This document shows, piece after piece, positions 10,901 through 19,576 of a stretch of DNA of 64,000 bases. Every line of letters begins with the position of its first letter. The stretch's first letter is position 1. The translations under genes were made by a program, and so were the position numbers. The notes below the pieces were generated by a model. The model did not search any database and was not told the DNA's origin. It saw only the letters and a program-made list of their open reading frames with translations. Origin of the DNA: Paenibacillus shirakamiensis (lineage in GTDB: Bacteria; Bacillota; Bacilli; Paenibacillales; Paenibacillaceae); the NCBI RefSeq assembly GCF_017874255.1, contig NZ_JAGGLD010000003.1, positions 186,001 to 250,000 of the forward strand, given 5' to 3'.

Positions 10901-12306
10901 GGTATTCGCTCATGCGGATTGACAAAGGAGGCATATCGATCGACTTCTTTCCCCTCCACCATACGCACTGCGGCAATTTCAATAATTTTATTTTGTGTAA
11001 CAGATAGTCCCGTTGTCTCAATATCAAATACGATATATTCGGAAGATTTCAAGTCGAGCGGCTTAGGATTTAGTACTACAGCTACATTATCGTTGACTAC
11101 ATTCGCTTCCACACCATACATCATCTTGATGCCGTTTTTTTTCGCAGATTTGGCTGCATCTGGATAGCTCTGCACTCCGCCATGATCTGTAACGGCAATC
11201 GCTTTGTGTCCCCACTTTGCTGCTAATTTGACATATTGATCTATGGGAGTAATGGCATCCATAGTGCTCATCGTGGTATGAAGATGAAATTCAACTCGCT
11301 TCTCTGGTGCATTATCTTTGCGACCAGCGGGTCCGCCTACTTCTGACAAATCTGATGGAATCATGACTAACTCAGGAATTTGCATAAAGCGGTCATATTC
11401 AATCTTGCCACGCGCTTTAACCCATTTCCCATTCGCTAATTGACTCATCACTTTAAGATCATCTTTAGTCTTCGCGAACATCTTCATTTGAAGAGAATCA
11501 CTAAAGTCCGTTATATAGTAAGTAAATAGGGTACTGCCATTACGCAGTTCCTTACGTTCCAATCCGAAGATGGTACCTTGAATAGTAATCTTCTTTTCTT
11601 CATCCTGAATATCTTTAAGGGGCACAGGAGCTTCCTTAATATCGTAACCCACTTGAAGCTTGACCACTTCACCATTATCATCTGGTAAGGGTTCCATTTC
11701 CGCTTCCATACTCGTCATCATCTGCTGGATAACTTCACGGCTCTCCTCAACAATTCGTTGCTGAAATTCTTCATGAGCATCCGTTTGGCCTTCGCCAGCT
11801 TGTATTTTGACTCTAAGAGAGAGCGCGAAGAACATATCGTAAAAGGCGGTAACGGCTCGGTCGATTCCCTTTTTCTTAGCTAACTCCAGAGAAGTAGCAT
11901 CCCCCATTGAAATAACAACCAGATCGCCTTCTACTTCAAAAGATGCTCTTGTCATCCATCCATTTACCGAAGGGACTTCCTTTTTCACCCATTCTAGAAA
12001 GGATTGCCAGTATTCTTCAACGATCTGCCCAGACGTCAGACCGGCCTTATACCTAAATTCAAAAGAAATAGACGAAATATGCTGCATTTTCTCTTGAACC
12101 TGCTGACAAAAAGCACGATAGACAGGTCCAGGGATCATTATCTCCTTTGAGACAATGATCTTCCATTCTCGATTGGATCGACTCACTTCTACCTTTTCAA
12201 TCCATCCATCCAAAAAATGATTATCGATCATGCCCCCAGGAATCTCAGCCTGTTTTAATAACAACTCAAATCTTCGTCTCTTATCTAATTTCTCCGTCTC
12301 GCTCAT
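7981..12306 (-). CDS. polC: DNA polymerase III alpha subunit, Gram-positive PolC type
   Basis: PolC is the main replicative DNA polymerase of low-GC Gram-positive bacteria and carries its own proofreading exonuclease. The 1441-residue protein has an N-terminal domain, an OB domain near 235-320, and a PHP domain starting with HLHT near 340. The DEDDh exonuclease is inserted near 430 (FDIETTGLS). The polymerase active site has PDIDLNFSGEY near 969 and LDILGHDDP near 1092. Zinc-binding cysteines (CLNKECRH, CPECG) lie between 900 and 950. Length agrees with B. subtilis. It follows proS after 131 bases containing a hairpin. Confidence 0.98.
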   Translation of the reverse strand: MSETEKLDKRRRFELLLKQAEIPGGMIDNHFLDGWIEKVEVSRSNREWKIIVSKEIMIPGPVYRAFCQQVQEKMQHISSISFEFRYKAGLTSGQIVEEYWQSFLEWVKKEVPSVNGWMTRASFEVEGDLVVISMGDATSLELAKKKGIDRAVTAFYDMFFALSLRVKIQAGEGQTDAHEEFQQRIVEESREVIQQMMTSMEAEMEPLPDDNGEVVKLQVGYDIKEAPVPLKDIQDEEKKITIQGTIFGLERKELRNGSTLFTYYITDFSDSLQMKMFAKTKDDLKVMSQLANGKWVKARGKIEYDRFMQIPELVMIPSDLSEVGGPAGRKDNAPEKRVEFHLHTTMSTMDAITPIDQYVKLAAKWGHKAIAVTDHGGVQSYPDAAKSAKKNGIKMMYGVEANVVNDNVAVVLNPKPLDLKSSEYIVFDIETTGLSVTQNKIIEIAAVRMVEGKEVDRYASFVNPHERIPYNIQQLTNINDEMVQDAPEVDVVLKAFLDFAKDGILVAHNARFDVGFVNEKLRELKVEPITNPVLDTLELARLLYPSMKNHRLNTLASKYKVSLENHHRAIDDTLALGEILTGLLEDAAKLQGFTHLDQLNERVGKDLSNVRPFHCSIYALNMTGKKNLFKLISLSHTDHFKRVPCIPKSKLAEMREGLLVISGCEKGEFFEAVLNKSVEEAEEIAHFYDVLEIQPLTMYMHLVDKGLVGSPVELETAVLKICEIGRKLEKKVIATGNVHYLEPRDKLYRDIAIHGITGFSPLKDIRKPDAHLRTTEEMLSEFEFLSKEKAFEVVVTNTSELADRFEELELFPDKLFTPIIEGADEEIRQTCYDTAKSLYGDDLPDVVIKRLEKELEPIIKYGFSANYLISERLVKKSNQDGYLVGSRGSVGSSVVATFLGISEVNPLPAHYVCLNKECRHSEWFLDGTIPSGFDLPDKPCPECGQRLKGEGQDIPFETFLGFKGDKVPDIDLNFSGEYQPHAHNYTKEIFGEKNVFRAGTIGTVADKTAFGYAKKYEEDHGKKWRAAELSRLASGCTGVKRSTGQHPGGIVVVPDYMDVDDITPVQYPADDTSSEWKTTHFDYHAFDANLLKLDILGHDDPTMMRMLQDLTGVDPTTIPMNDPKVMSMFNSTESLGVTPQQIRTPVATYGVPEMGTKFVRQMLIESKPSSFADLLQISGLSHGTGVWLGNAQDLIKNNTCNIKTVIGCRDDIMLFLIYKAGMDASLAFKITENVRKGKGLSQEWIDEMKKCKVPQWYIDSCLKIQYMFPKAHAAAYVISAVRTAYFKLYHPIEYYATYFTVRAEDFDIELCCKGYEAIYRRIEEIEQKGFQALPKEKGMLPVLEMALEMSARGLRFKNIDLYHSHATKFTVDQDALIPPFSALAGIGDNAARNIAAAKDLGEFLSVEDFQQKSKASKTVIELLGQMGCFRGLPESNQLSLF

Positions 12307-12346
12307 TGTTCTCCCCTTTCTCTAGCTTCCCAAATGAGAAAAGAGA

Positions 12347-12391
12347 CTTCCGTCAATGGTTGTGTGCGCATCACCCAACTACTGCCGGAAG
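12347..12391 (-). other. Hairpin between proS and polC
   Basis: CTTCCG (12347-12352) can pair with CGGAAG (12386-12391), with an inner GTTG/CAAC pairing. On the minus strand the structure is followed by a pyrimidine-rich stretch (TCTCTTTTCTC) just before the polC ribosome-binding site. It may be a weak intrinsic terminator that lowers polC expression relative to proS, or simply a structured leader. Confidence 0.35.
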
Positions 12392-12437
12392 CCCCAGGCT
12401 TATATTTATCTATACCAGCTTATATCTGTTGTTACGA

Positions 12438-13889
12438 TTAATAGGCTCTTGCAAATACCACTGTATGGTTAGCTTTCTGTCCGCAGACCAAGCAAAGTTC
12501 TTTCTCAACTTGCGGATCAAAAGGAATGTTACGACTTGTAGCACCGGTCTCTTGTTTTACAGCATCTTCACAAGCTTCGGAACCACACCATCCAGCAAGT
12601 GTAAAACCACGTTGTTCTTCAATGTTGGCTTTCATCTCATCCAGTGTATCCACACTGTAGAAATGACTTTCACGGAAAGCTAGAGCTCGATCGTACATTT
12701 CTTGCTGTACTTGATCTAGCATAGCTGTAACTTCCTCAACCAATTGATCTTGTTGAACCACTTTCTTTTCACCGCTAATGCGAGATACCAATACACACAC
12801 GCCGTTTTCCATGTCACGAGGTCCAATTTCAAGACGGACAGGAATACCACGCATCTCATATTCATTGAATTTCCAACCTGGTCGAACATCTGCACGATCA
12901 TCGATACCTACGCGAATGCCCGCTTTTTTCAATTGTGCAAACAGTTCATCCGCACGGCCAACAACCTCGTCCCGTGTCTTAGGTGGCCCGATTGGAATGA
13001 TCATCACTTGTTTTGGAGCTACTTTGGGTGGAAGCGCAAGACCTCGATCATCGCCATGGACCATAATCAGAGCCCCAATTAGACGAGTACTTACACCCCA
13101 CGAAGTGGTATGCACGAACTCTTGTACATTTTCGCGATTCAAGTATTTAATATCAAAAGCCTTGGCAAAATTAGTCCCTAGGTAATGTGATGTTCCGGCT
13201 TGTACAGCACGTCCATCTTTCATCATCGCCTCAATGGAGAATGTATCAAGAGCGCCAGCAAACTTCTCCGAAGGTGTCTTCTGTCCCACTATAACAGGAA
13301 TGGCCAAGAAATTCTCAACGAAATCCCGATAGATATCCAAGATTTTCATCGTCTCTTCCCGAGCTTCTGCTTCATTCTCATGCGCAGTGTGGCCTTCTTG
13401 CCATAAGAACTCACTTGTACGTAAGAAAGGCAATGTACGTTTTTCCCAGCGAACTACGTTAGCCCACTGATTAATAAGTACAGGCAGATCACGATAAGAT
13501 TGAATCCAGCGTTCATACATATGACCAATCATCGTCTCAGAAGTAGGACGAATGGCTAGTCTTTCTTCCAGCTTCTCTCCAGCGGCTTCCGTAACCCAAG
13601 GAAGTTCAGGATTGAACCCTTCTACATGATCCTTTTCCTTTTGGAAGAAACTCTCTGGAATGAACAAAGGGAAATAAGCATTCCGGTGTCCCGTTTCTTT
13701 GAATCTACGATCTAGATCTTGTTGTATATGTTCCCATATCTCATATCCGTCCGGCTTGAATACGATACAACCACGAACGGGGGAATAATCCATCAGATCA
13801 GCTTTCTTAATTACATCAATATACCAGCGAGAAAAGTCCTCAGACTGGGACGTAATCTCTGTTACGAACTGCTTGTCTTCTTTAGCCAT
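12438..13889 (-). CDS. proS: Prolyl-tRNA synthetase, archaeal/eukaryote-like type without editing domain
   Basis: ProRS charges tRNA-Pro with proline. The 483-residue protein has class II synthetase motifs: motif 1 near residues 50-75, motif 2 with RWEKRTLPFLRTSEFLWQEG near 148, and motif 3 with GVSTRLIGALIM near 265. An anticodon-binding domain follows near 290-390. The C-terminal domain carries a Cys pair (WCGSEAC) and a second pair (CLVC), resembling the zinc-binding domain of the archaeal/eukaryotic type. It lacks the roughly 180-residue INS editing domain of the bacterial enzyme (about 565 residues in B. subtilis). It sits between rseP and polC, the usual bacterial locus. Confidence 0.93.
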   Translation of the reverse strand: MAKEDKQFVTEITSQSEDFSRWYIDVIKKADLMDYSPVRGCIVFKPDGYEIWEHIQQDLDRRFKETGHRNAYFPLFIPESFFQKEKDHVEGFNPELPWVTEAAGEKLEERLAIRPTSETMIGHMYERWIQSYRDLPVLINQWANVVRWEKRTLPFLRTSEFLWQEGHTAHENEAEAREETMKILDIYRDFVENFLAIPVIVGQKTPSEKFAGALDTFSIEAMMKDGRAVQAGTSHYLGTNFAKAFDIKYLNRENVQEFVHTTSWGVSTRLIGALIMVHGDDRGLALPPKVAPKQVMIIPIGPPKTRDEVVGRADELFAQLKKAGIRVGIDDRADVRPGWKFNEYEMRGIPVRLEIGPRDMENGVCVLVSRISGEKKVVQQDQLVEEVTAMLDQVQQEMYDRALAFRESHFYSVDTLDEMKANIEEQRGFTLAGWCGSEACEDAVKQETGATSRNIPFDPQVEKELCLVCGQKANHTVVFARAY

Positions 13890-13926
13890 TAGAAACCGTA
13901 TCCCCCTATAATAAAAACCTGCAAAA

Positions 13927-15198
13927 TTAACCGTTAATTAATCGTAAAATATCGTTATATGTCACTGCAATCATGAGTAAGAACAACATCGCAAACCCCA
14001 CGAAATGGACCATACCTTCACGGTTCGGATCAATAGGTTTGCCTCGCAATGCTTCCACGCCTAAGAATGCTAATCGACTACCGTCTAAAGCAGGAATAGG
14101 CAATAGATTGAAAATCCCTAAATAAAGACTCATGATCGCTGCCCAATACGTGAGTTGTTCAATACCTTGTTTTGCAATTTGACCCGTGACTTCAAAGGTC
14201 CGAACCGGTCCGCCTAGATCGTTCATATTGAATTTGTTGATAAGTTGTTTGAATCCCATGAAAATGGCTTTTGTGGTATCTACCATCGCTTGACCTGATT
14301 TCGTAAAGGTCTCACCAAACCCTACACTACGTGTAGGAAGCGCAGGAGTAATCCCTACTTTTCCGCCTTCTTGTCCCTTCATACCACGCGGGGTAATACT
14401 CACTTCCATCGGTTGATTATCTCTGATAATCGTCCATTTCATCGGTGTATTTTTCGAATCCGAAATTAAAGTAATCATTTTCTGAGGGTCCGTACCGATT
14501 TTCTGTCCGTTAATCGTATCAATGATATCTCCCTTTTGAAGATGAATCTCATCGGCTGGCATGCCTTTGGTAATTTCACCAATTTGAAGATATTTAGGAT
14601 TCTCAATGGCTACTCCTGCCATTTGCAAATGAAGAGCAAATAACACAAAGGCCAAGATGAAGTTCATCATTGGACCAGCAAAAATCGCCAATGCACGTTG
14701 CCCTACAGTCTTACTACCATATTGACGGTTTTTCGGAGCAATTTGAATTTCTTTTCCCTTAGCTACAAGGTGCGCCTTAGGATGAACTGCGTACGTATGA
14801 GCTTCTCCGTCGACTTCCAGTACAATTTGAAGTTTGTCTTCAAGATCTGCACTTTGTACTTCACCACGGATTACATTTTTGCGATTATCAAGACGATCCA
14901 TATAGATCTTGGTTACTTCTTGGCCTGAACATCTCAGGGCCACGGTCTGACCTGGCTGAACCGCAACGAGTTCCGGATCTTCACCAGCCATTCTTGCATA
15001 TCCTCCAAAAGGTAACAGTCTCAATGTGAACTGTGTCTCGTCTCTTTTGTAAGAAAAAAGCTTAGGACCAAAACCAATGGCAAATTCTCTTACCAGAATT
15101 CCGGCACGCTTGGCAAAATAATAGTGTCCCCATTCATGTACAGTTACGATGAGAAAAAACATTAACACCGTAAGAAATATAATCTGCAGCATTTCCAA
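13927..15198 (-). CDS. rseP: RIP-family site-2 zinc metalloprotease RseP
   Basis: RseP (RasP in B. subtilis) is an intramembrane protease that cleaves anti-sigma factors, cell-division proteins and signal peptides. The 423-residue protein has a first membrane segment containing the zinc motif HEWGH (His21, Glu22, His25) and a PDZ domain near 195-270. A later membrane helix carries the metal-binding motif PALDGSRL near 374. The start is TTG at 15198 with GGAGG ten bases upstream. It lies between dxr and proS, as in B. subtilis. Confidence 0.95.
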   Translation of the reverse strand: MEMLQIIFLTVLMFFLIVTVHEWGHYYFAKRAGILVREFAIGFGPKLFSYKRDETQFTLRLLPFGGYARMAGEDPELVAVQPGQTVALRCSGQEVTKIYMDRLDNRKNVIRGEVQSADLEDKLQIVLEVDGEAHTYAVHPKAHLVAKGKEIQIAPKNRQYGSKTVGQRALAIFAGPMMNFILAFVLFALHLQMAGVAIENPKYLQIGEITKGMPADEIHLQKGDIIDTINGQKIGTDPQKMITLISDSKNTPMKWTIIRDNQPMEVSITPRGMKGQEGGKVGITPALPTRSVGFGETFTKSGQAMVDTTKAIFMGFKQLINKFNMNDLGGPVRTFEVTGQIAKQGIEQLTYWAAIMSLYLGIFNLLPIPALDGSRLAFLGVEALRGKPIDPNREGMVHFVGFAMLFLLMIAVTYNDILRLING

Positions 15199-15316
15199 TC
15201 GAGAGCATCCTCCTTTGGTAGACCGGATCGCTATAGCCAGCTTGCCGTCTCTTCTATTATCATCCTATTCCGCTTAAGAGAAACTCAGTTCTCTAACTTT
15301 AGAGACGTAAAGCTAT

Positions 15317-16456
15317 TTACGCACGGGAAGCCAAATCCCTTGCCCAACGATCTGCTTCTTGAATAGTTCCTAGGTCAGGCGCCGCTATACTTGTATGCGC
15401 GGCTAACACTTTTTCAATCACAGTCTCGATGTGCAGGAAGGAGATTTCCCCTTTCAAAAAGCGGGCAACCGCCACTTCATCTGCTGCATTATATACGCAA
15501 GTAGCGGTACCACCTATTTTACCACATTCGAAGGCAAGTCTTAAACAAGGGAAGCGTTCGAAGTCCATTTCCTTAAAATGGAGCTTGGACACCTCTGCAA
15601 GAGAAAGCCGTTTAGCTGGGGAAGGCCAGCGCTCTGGATATGTTAGTGCATATTGTATAGGCACACGCATGTCAGGACTTCCGAGCTGAGCCATAATACT
15701 TCCATCATGGAATTCCACATAGGAGTGAATGATACTTTCCGGGTGAAGCAAAACGCCGATCTGTTCATAAGGAAGTCCGAACAACCAGTGAGCCTCAATG
15801 ACTTCAAGTCCTTTGTTGACCATCGTTGCTGAATCAATCGTTAACTTGGAACCCATCGACCAGTTCGGATGCTTCAAAGCAGCTTCCACCGTGACCTCTG
15901 CTAATTGAGCGCGGCTATAATCACGGAAAGATCCTCCAGAAGCCGTAAGTGTAATTTGAGTGACTTCAGACAGTTTCTCCCCATTTAAACATTGGAAAAT
16001 AGCTGAATGTTCACTATCGATCGGAAGCAACGAAACCCCTTTTTCACGAGCTAGAGAAGTCACTAGGTGACCAGCGGTCACTAAGGTCTCCTTATTCGCT
16101 AGTCCTATAGTCTTTCCTTCTTGAATGGCAGCAAGCGTTGAAGGTAAACCTGCACTACCAACTACTGCAGTGATCACCATGTCTGCTTCTGTACCTGCGG
16201 CTACTTCCACTAGTCCCTCAGGACCGTAGTACAGTTCAACACCAGAAGGTAAATAAGGACGAATCTCGTCTGCTAGCGCTTTGCTTCCTACGGAAGCTTT
16301 GCGAGGTTTATAGGTTTTGACCTGCTCCATAAAAAGTTCAATATTTGAACCTGCAGCCAATCCTTCAATTTGGAAATGTTCAGGATGCATCTGCACGACA
16401 TCTAAAGTTTGTGTTCCAATAGAACCCGTAGATCCTAGAATAGATAACTTCTTCAT
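15317..16456 (-). CDS. dxr: 1-deoxy-D-xylulose 5-phosphate reductoisomerase
   Basis: Dxr makes 2-C-methyl-D-erythritol 4-phosphate with NADPH, the committed step of the non-mevalonate isoprenoid pathway. The 379-residue protein has the NADPH-binding motif GSTGSIG near residue 8, the metal-binding region [11 protein letters not shown] near 145, TASGGSFRD near 180 and the substrate motif [19 protein letters not shown] near 205. It follows cdsA by 40 bases and precedes rseP by 118 bases. Its product feeds undecaprenyl phosphate synthesis, linking it to uppS in the same cluster. Confidence 0.97.
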   Translation of the reverse strand: MKKLSILGSTGSIGTQTLDVVQMHPEHFQIEGLAAGSNIELFMEQVKTYKPRKASVGSKALADEIRPYLPSGVELYYGPEGLVEVAAGTEADMVITAVVGSAGLPSTLAAIQEGKTIGLANKETLVTAGHLVTSLAREKGVSLLPIDSEHSAIFQCLNGEKLSEVTQITLTASGGSFRDYSRAQLAEVTVEAALKHPNWSMGSKLTIDSATMVNKGLEVIEAHWLFGLPYEQIGVLLHPESIIHSYVEFHDGSIMAQLGSPDMRVPIQYALTYPERWPSPAKRLSLAEVSKLHFKEMDFERFPCLRLAFECGKIGGTATCVYNAADEVAVARFLKGEISFLHIETVIEKVLAAHTSIAAPDLGTIQEADRWARDLASRA

Positions 16457-16496
16457 ATGGATACCTCACGTTATTTGATGAAATTCAAAGATGTAG

Positions 16497-17300
16497 CTAA
16501 AGGCTATAGAAAGGCAACAACATTAGAATATGTACAAAGGGAAAGACGGTAAGCCAACTATCACAGCGGTCCAAAATTCCTCCATGCCCCGGTAAAAGTG
16601 TGCCTGAATCTTTTATACCATATACTCGCTTATATGCAGATTGAACAAGATCCCCTAACTGCCCGATAACAGCAGCAACTAGCCCTAGTACTACGGCTCT
16701 GCCTATAGATAATGTGCCGTTGGAGAATAATGCAAACCCTACTGCAACTACCACAGCAAGCACAACCCCACCCAGTGCGCCTTCAATCGTCTTGTTCGGA
16801 CTGATGGATGGCCACAGCTTATGGCTTCCCCATTGTCTGCCTACAAAGTAAGCACCTGCATCGCTAGCCCAAATGGAGAACAGTAATAAAAATGTCCAAA
16901 ACAGGCCATGTCCATCTGGCGTGCTCCGAGACTCCGCTATATATGAGAAGCCAATCCCCACATATACACTCCCTAGAAACAATAAAGCAGCTTGATCAAT
17001 CGTAATCCGGTTCTTGGTAAATACCGTGACAAATAGAAATAAAAGCATGAGTACCCAAAGAAGCGATTGAGGCGTAAACGAAATTCCCATAAGGCGCCAA
17101 GGCGCCACAAGAATGAACACCCCAGCAAAACCTAGGAGGGCTGTTCCACTTACTGCGGACGTCTTGGTCATGCGGACAAATTCGAAATAACCAATTAGAG
17201 ACATAATAAGAATTAAGCTATGATACCAAAAACCTCCTGCCAAAGAGAGTCCAAGAAATACTATGGCTGCTGCCACACCAGTAATCAAGCGTTGCTTCAA
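16497..17300 (-). CDS. cdsA: Phosphatidate cytidylyltransferase
   Basis: CdsA makes CDP-diacylglycerol from phosphatidic acid and CTP, the branch point of phospholipid synthesis, in the cytoplasmic membrane. The 267-residue protein has about eight hydrophobic segments and the family signature near the C-terminus (YGIKDSG, then PGHGGILDRCDS). The start is TTG at 17300, with GGAGGT eight bases upstream. It follows uppS by 22 bases. No oddities were noted. Confidence 0.96.
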   Translation of the reverse strand: MKQRLITGVAAAIVFLGLSLAGGFWYHSLILIMSLIGYFEFVRMTKTSAVSGTALLGFAGVFILVAPWRLMGISFTPQSLLWVLMLLFLFVTVFTKNRITIDQAALLFLGSVYVGIGFSYIAESRSTPDGHGLFWTFLLLFSIWASDAGAYFVGRQWGSHKLWPSISPNKTIEGALGGVVLAVVVAVGFALFSNGTLSIGRAVVLGLVAAVIGQLGDLVQSAYKRVYGIKDSGTLLPGHGGILDRCDSWLTVFPFVHILMLLPFYSL

Positions 17301-17322
17301 ACAAGTCCACCTCCATCCACAA

Positions 17323-18096
17323 TTAAGATAAGCCTCCGTAACGCCTTGTTCTTCTTTGGTATTCTGCTACAGCTTGGGCGAGTTGGTCACGTCCAAACTC
17401 AGGCCAATACAAATCAGTGAACCACAGTTCACTATAGGCTAATTGCCAAAGCATAAAATTGCTTAGTCTCAATTCTCCACCCGTACGAATTAACAAGTCT
17501 GGGTCAGGTAGAGCTGTATGATACAAATGCTCTCCAATCCATTCTTCCGTGATATCAGCAGGTGTAAGTGCTCCCGAAGCCAATGCTTCTGCCGCTTCTT
17601 TGAATGTCTCTTTGATTTCTCTACGACTGCCATAGTTCAGAGCAAAGTTCAGTACAAGGCCCGTATTATTCTCTGTTCTTCGCATTGCTTCTTCCATTGC
17701 GGCAATCGTGTGAGAAGGCAGTTCTTCTGGATGTCCCATCATCTGAATACGTACATTTTTCTCAATCAGTTCTTCGAGTTCCATAGCCAAAAACTCCTCT
17801 GGAAGCCGCATTAAAAAATCCACTTCATCCTTTGGACGTTTCCAGTTTTCTGTTGAAAAAGCATACATCGTCAAATATTCAATACCAATCTCATCTGCCG
17901 CTAAAGCTGCACGTTTCACGGCTTTCATTCCTGTCTGGTGGCCCACAATGCGAGGCAGACCTCTACGGTTCGCCCAACGACCATTCCCATCCATAATAAT
18001 GGCAACATGACGAGGAATATTATCTTTGGACAAGGTAGGAACAGGTAATTTTTGAGCTTTATTCTTGTTCCACCAGGATTGAATTATGTTGATCAT
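17323..18096 (-). CDS. uppS: Undecaprenyl diphosphate synthase (cis-prenyltransferase)
   Basis: UppS extends farnesyl diphosphate with isopentenyl units to undecaprenyl diphosphate, the lipid carrier for cell wall synthesis. I chose the ATG at 18096 with GGAGG eight bases upstream, giving 257 residues (B. subtilis 260). The catalytic Asp is residue 36 in MDGNGRWA. Other family motifs are AFSTENWKRP near 97 and DLLIRTGGELRLSNF near 210. It lies just 27 bases after the frr terminator stem, and no separate promoter was seen, so it may be expressed by readthrough. Confidence 0.96.
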   Translation of the reverse strand: MINIIQSWWNKNKAQKLPVPTLSKDNIPRHVAIIMDGNGRWANRRGLPRIVGHQTGMKAVKRAALAADEIGIEYLTMYAFSTENWKRPKDEVDFLMRLPEEFLAMELEELIEKNVRIQMMGHPEELPSHTIAAMEEAMRRTENNTGLVLNFALNYGSRREIKETFKEAAEALASGALTPADITEEWIGEHLYHTALPDPDLLIRTGGELRLSNFMLWQLAYSELWFTDLYWPEFGRDQLAQAVAEYQRRTRRYGGLS

Positions 18097-18120
18097 TCCC
18101 TTTTCCTCCAAGCGATGATG

Positions 18121-18167
18121 AAAAAGAGACAAACCCCACCAATATGGAGGGGCTGCTCACGTCTCTT
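18121..18167 (-). terminator. Intrinsic terminator after frr
   Basis: On the minus strand AAGAGAC (18167-18161) pairs with GTCTCTT (18130-18124), enclosing an inner CCCC/GGGG stem, and is followed by TTTC after the stem. The upstream arm begins inside the frr stop codon. It separates frr from uppS, and the short distance to uppS suggests partial readthrough. Confidence 0.75.
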
Positions 18168-18720
18168 AAACTTCCATGATCTCTTTTTCTTTCGCAGCGA
18201 GCACTTTCTCCACTTCCGCGATAAATTTGTCCGTAGACTTTTGAACATCATCTTGATGGCGACGTGACTCATCTTCGGAGATATCCGTTTTTTCCATCTT
18301 TTTGATGTCATCATTTGCATCGCGACGAATATTACGAATCGCTATTTTGGCATCTTCACCAAATTTCTTCGTCGTCTTCACTAGATCTAAGCGGCGCTCT
18401 TCCGTCAATGCAGGTATGGACAAGCGAATCGTTGTTCCATCATTTGCAGGCGTAAGACCAAGGTCAGACTTCTGAATAGCGCGCTCAATATCTGCCAAAG
18501 AGGATTTATCCCAAGGCTGAATAAGTAATGTTCGTGAATCTGGTGTGTTGATATTCGCCAATTGATTCAGCGGTGTAGGTGCACCATAATAGTCAAGCTG
18601 AATGCGATCTAATAAAGAAGGAGTAGCGCGACCCGCACGAAGTGTGGACAAATCTCTTTTCAAAGAAACAATCGCTTTTTCCATACGCTCTTCTGCGTTG
18701 TTTTTCACTGATTGTGGCAT
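18166..18720 (-). CDS. frr: Ribosome recycling factor
   Basis: RRF releases ribosomes from mRNA after termination, together with EF-G. The 184-residue protein is of normal length and has the two-domain pattern: a long three-helix bundle with the conserved [17 protein letters not shown] near residue 24, the hinge and small domain [14 protein letters not shown] near 48, and the C-terminal helix with [10 protein letters not shown] near 130. Its ATG overlaps the pyrH stop by one base (TAATG). A GGGAG Shine-Dalgarno lies nine bases upstream. Confidence 0.97.
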   Translation of the reverse strand: MPQSVKNNAEERMEKAIVSLKRDLSTLRAGRATPSLLDRIQLDYYGAPTPLNQLANINTPDSRTLLIQPWDKSSLADIERAIQKSDLGLTPANDGTTIRLSIPALTEERRLDLVKTTKKFGEDAKIAIRNIRRDANDDIKKMEKTDISEDESRRHQDDVQKSTDKFIAEVEKVLAAKEKEIMEV

Positions 18721-19448
18721 TAATTAACACTCCCTTTAACGATAGTTCCGATTTTTTCACCCAGAACAACACGTTTTATATTCCCCTGCTCCGTTATAGC
18801 AAAGACGATAAGAGGGATATCATTATCCATACAAAGCGAGGAAGCTGTGGAATCCATGACTCCCAGATTGTTGCTTAGTATTTCCATGTAAGTCAGTTGC
18901 TCAAACTTCTGTGCGGTTGGATCTAGTGCTGGATCTGCTGAATATACACCGTCTACTTTGTTCTTCGCCATAAGAATAACTTCCGCTTCAATCTCTGCTG
19001 CACGAAGAGCAGCCGTTGTATCTGTGGAGAAGAATGGATTTCCTGTACCCGCCGCAAAAATAACGACACGACCTTTTTCCAAATGGCGAATAGCACGGCG
19101 ACGAATATAAGGCTCAGCAATTTGTTGCATGGCTATAGATGTCTGCACTCGAGTAGGCACTTCAATTTGTTCTAGGGCATCTTGCAATGCAAGTGAGTTC
19201 ATTAGAGTAGCCAGCATTCCCATGTAGTCTGCTGTTGCACGGTCAATCCCCTTGGCACTTCCTGCAATCCCGCGCCAAATGTTACCTCCACCACAGACGA
19301 TAGCTACTTCCACACCCAACTCTACTACTTCCTTCACTTGCTGTGCAATAGAGGAGATCATCTGGGCATCAATACCATATCCGTTTTGACCGGCTAGAGA
19401 CTCCCCGCTGACTTTCAAGACAACACGCTTAAATACAGGCTGTTCCAA
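18720..19448 (-). CDS. pyrH: UMP kinase
   Basis: PyrH phosphorylates UMP to UDP, is hexameric and is regulated by GTP and UTP. I place the start at TTG 19448, six bases after GGAGGG, giving 242 residues (B. subtilis 240). The upstream in-frame ATG at 19469 has no Shine-Dalgarno and follows a hairpin. Motifs of the amino-acid-kinase fold are [12 protein letters not shown] near the N-terminus, CGGGNIWRG near 55, [15 protein letters not shown], and [17 protein letters not shown] near 140. It lies between tsf and frr. Confidence 0.96.
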   Translation of the reverse strand: MEQPVFKRVVLKVSGESLAGQNGYGIDAQMISSIAQQVKEVVELGVEVAIVCGGGNIWRGIAGSAKGIDRATADYMGMLATLMNSLALQDALEQIEVPTRVQTSIAMQQIAEPYIRRRAIRHLEKGRVVIFAAGTGNPFFSTDTTAALRAAEIEAEVILMAKNKVDGVYSADPALDPTAQKFEQLTYMEILSNNLGVMDSTASSLCMDNDIPLIVFAITEQGNIKRVVLGEKIGTIVKGSVN

Positions 19449-19469
19449 AGTATACCCTCCACTTTCCAT

Positions 19470-19489
19470 GATAGCTCTTAACAGCTATC
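19470..19489 (-). other. Short hairpin in the pyrH leader
   Basis: GATAGCT (19470-19476) and AGCTATC (19483-19489) form a perfect seven-base stem with a six-base loop. It lies about 20 bases upstream of the TTG start of pyrH, between the tsf terminator and the ribosome-binding site. Its role is unknown; it may insulate the start from upstream mRNA. Confidence 0.4.
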
Positions 19490-19490
19490 A

Positions 19491-19520
19491 AGTTAAAAAA
19501 GAAGGAACACGAAGTGTTCC
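19491..19520 (-). terminator. Intrinsic terminator between tsf and pyrH
   Basis: GGAACAC and GTGTTCC (19504-19510 with 19514-19520) form a seven-base stem with a three-base loop. On the minus strand it is followed by TTCTTTTTT. It lies about 55 bases downstream of the tsf stop. The plus strand also has a T-run after the stem, so it could work in both directions. Confidence 0.75.
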
Positions 19521-19576
19521 AGTCTTTTTGTTATAGATTAAATTATAGGTCAATCTCCATACACATTATGCTTGTA

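Noticed and set aside
12438-13889. Short proS as a truncated gene
   Set aside because: All class II motifs and a full C-terminal domain are present; it is a different ProRS type, not a fragment.
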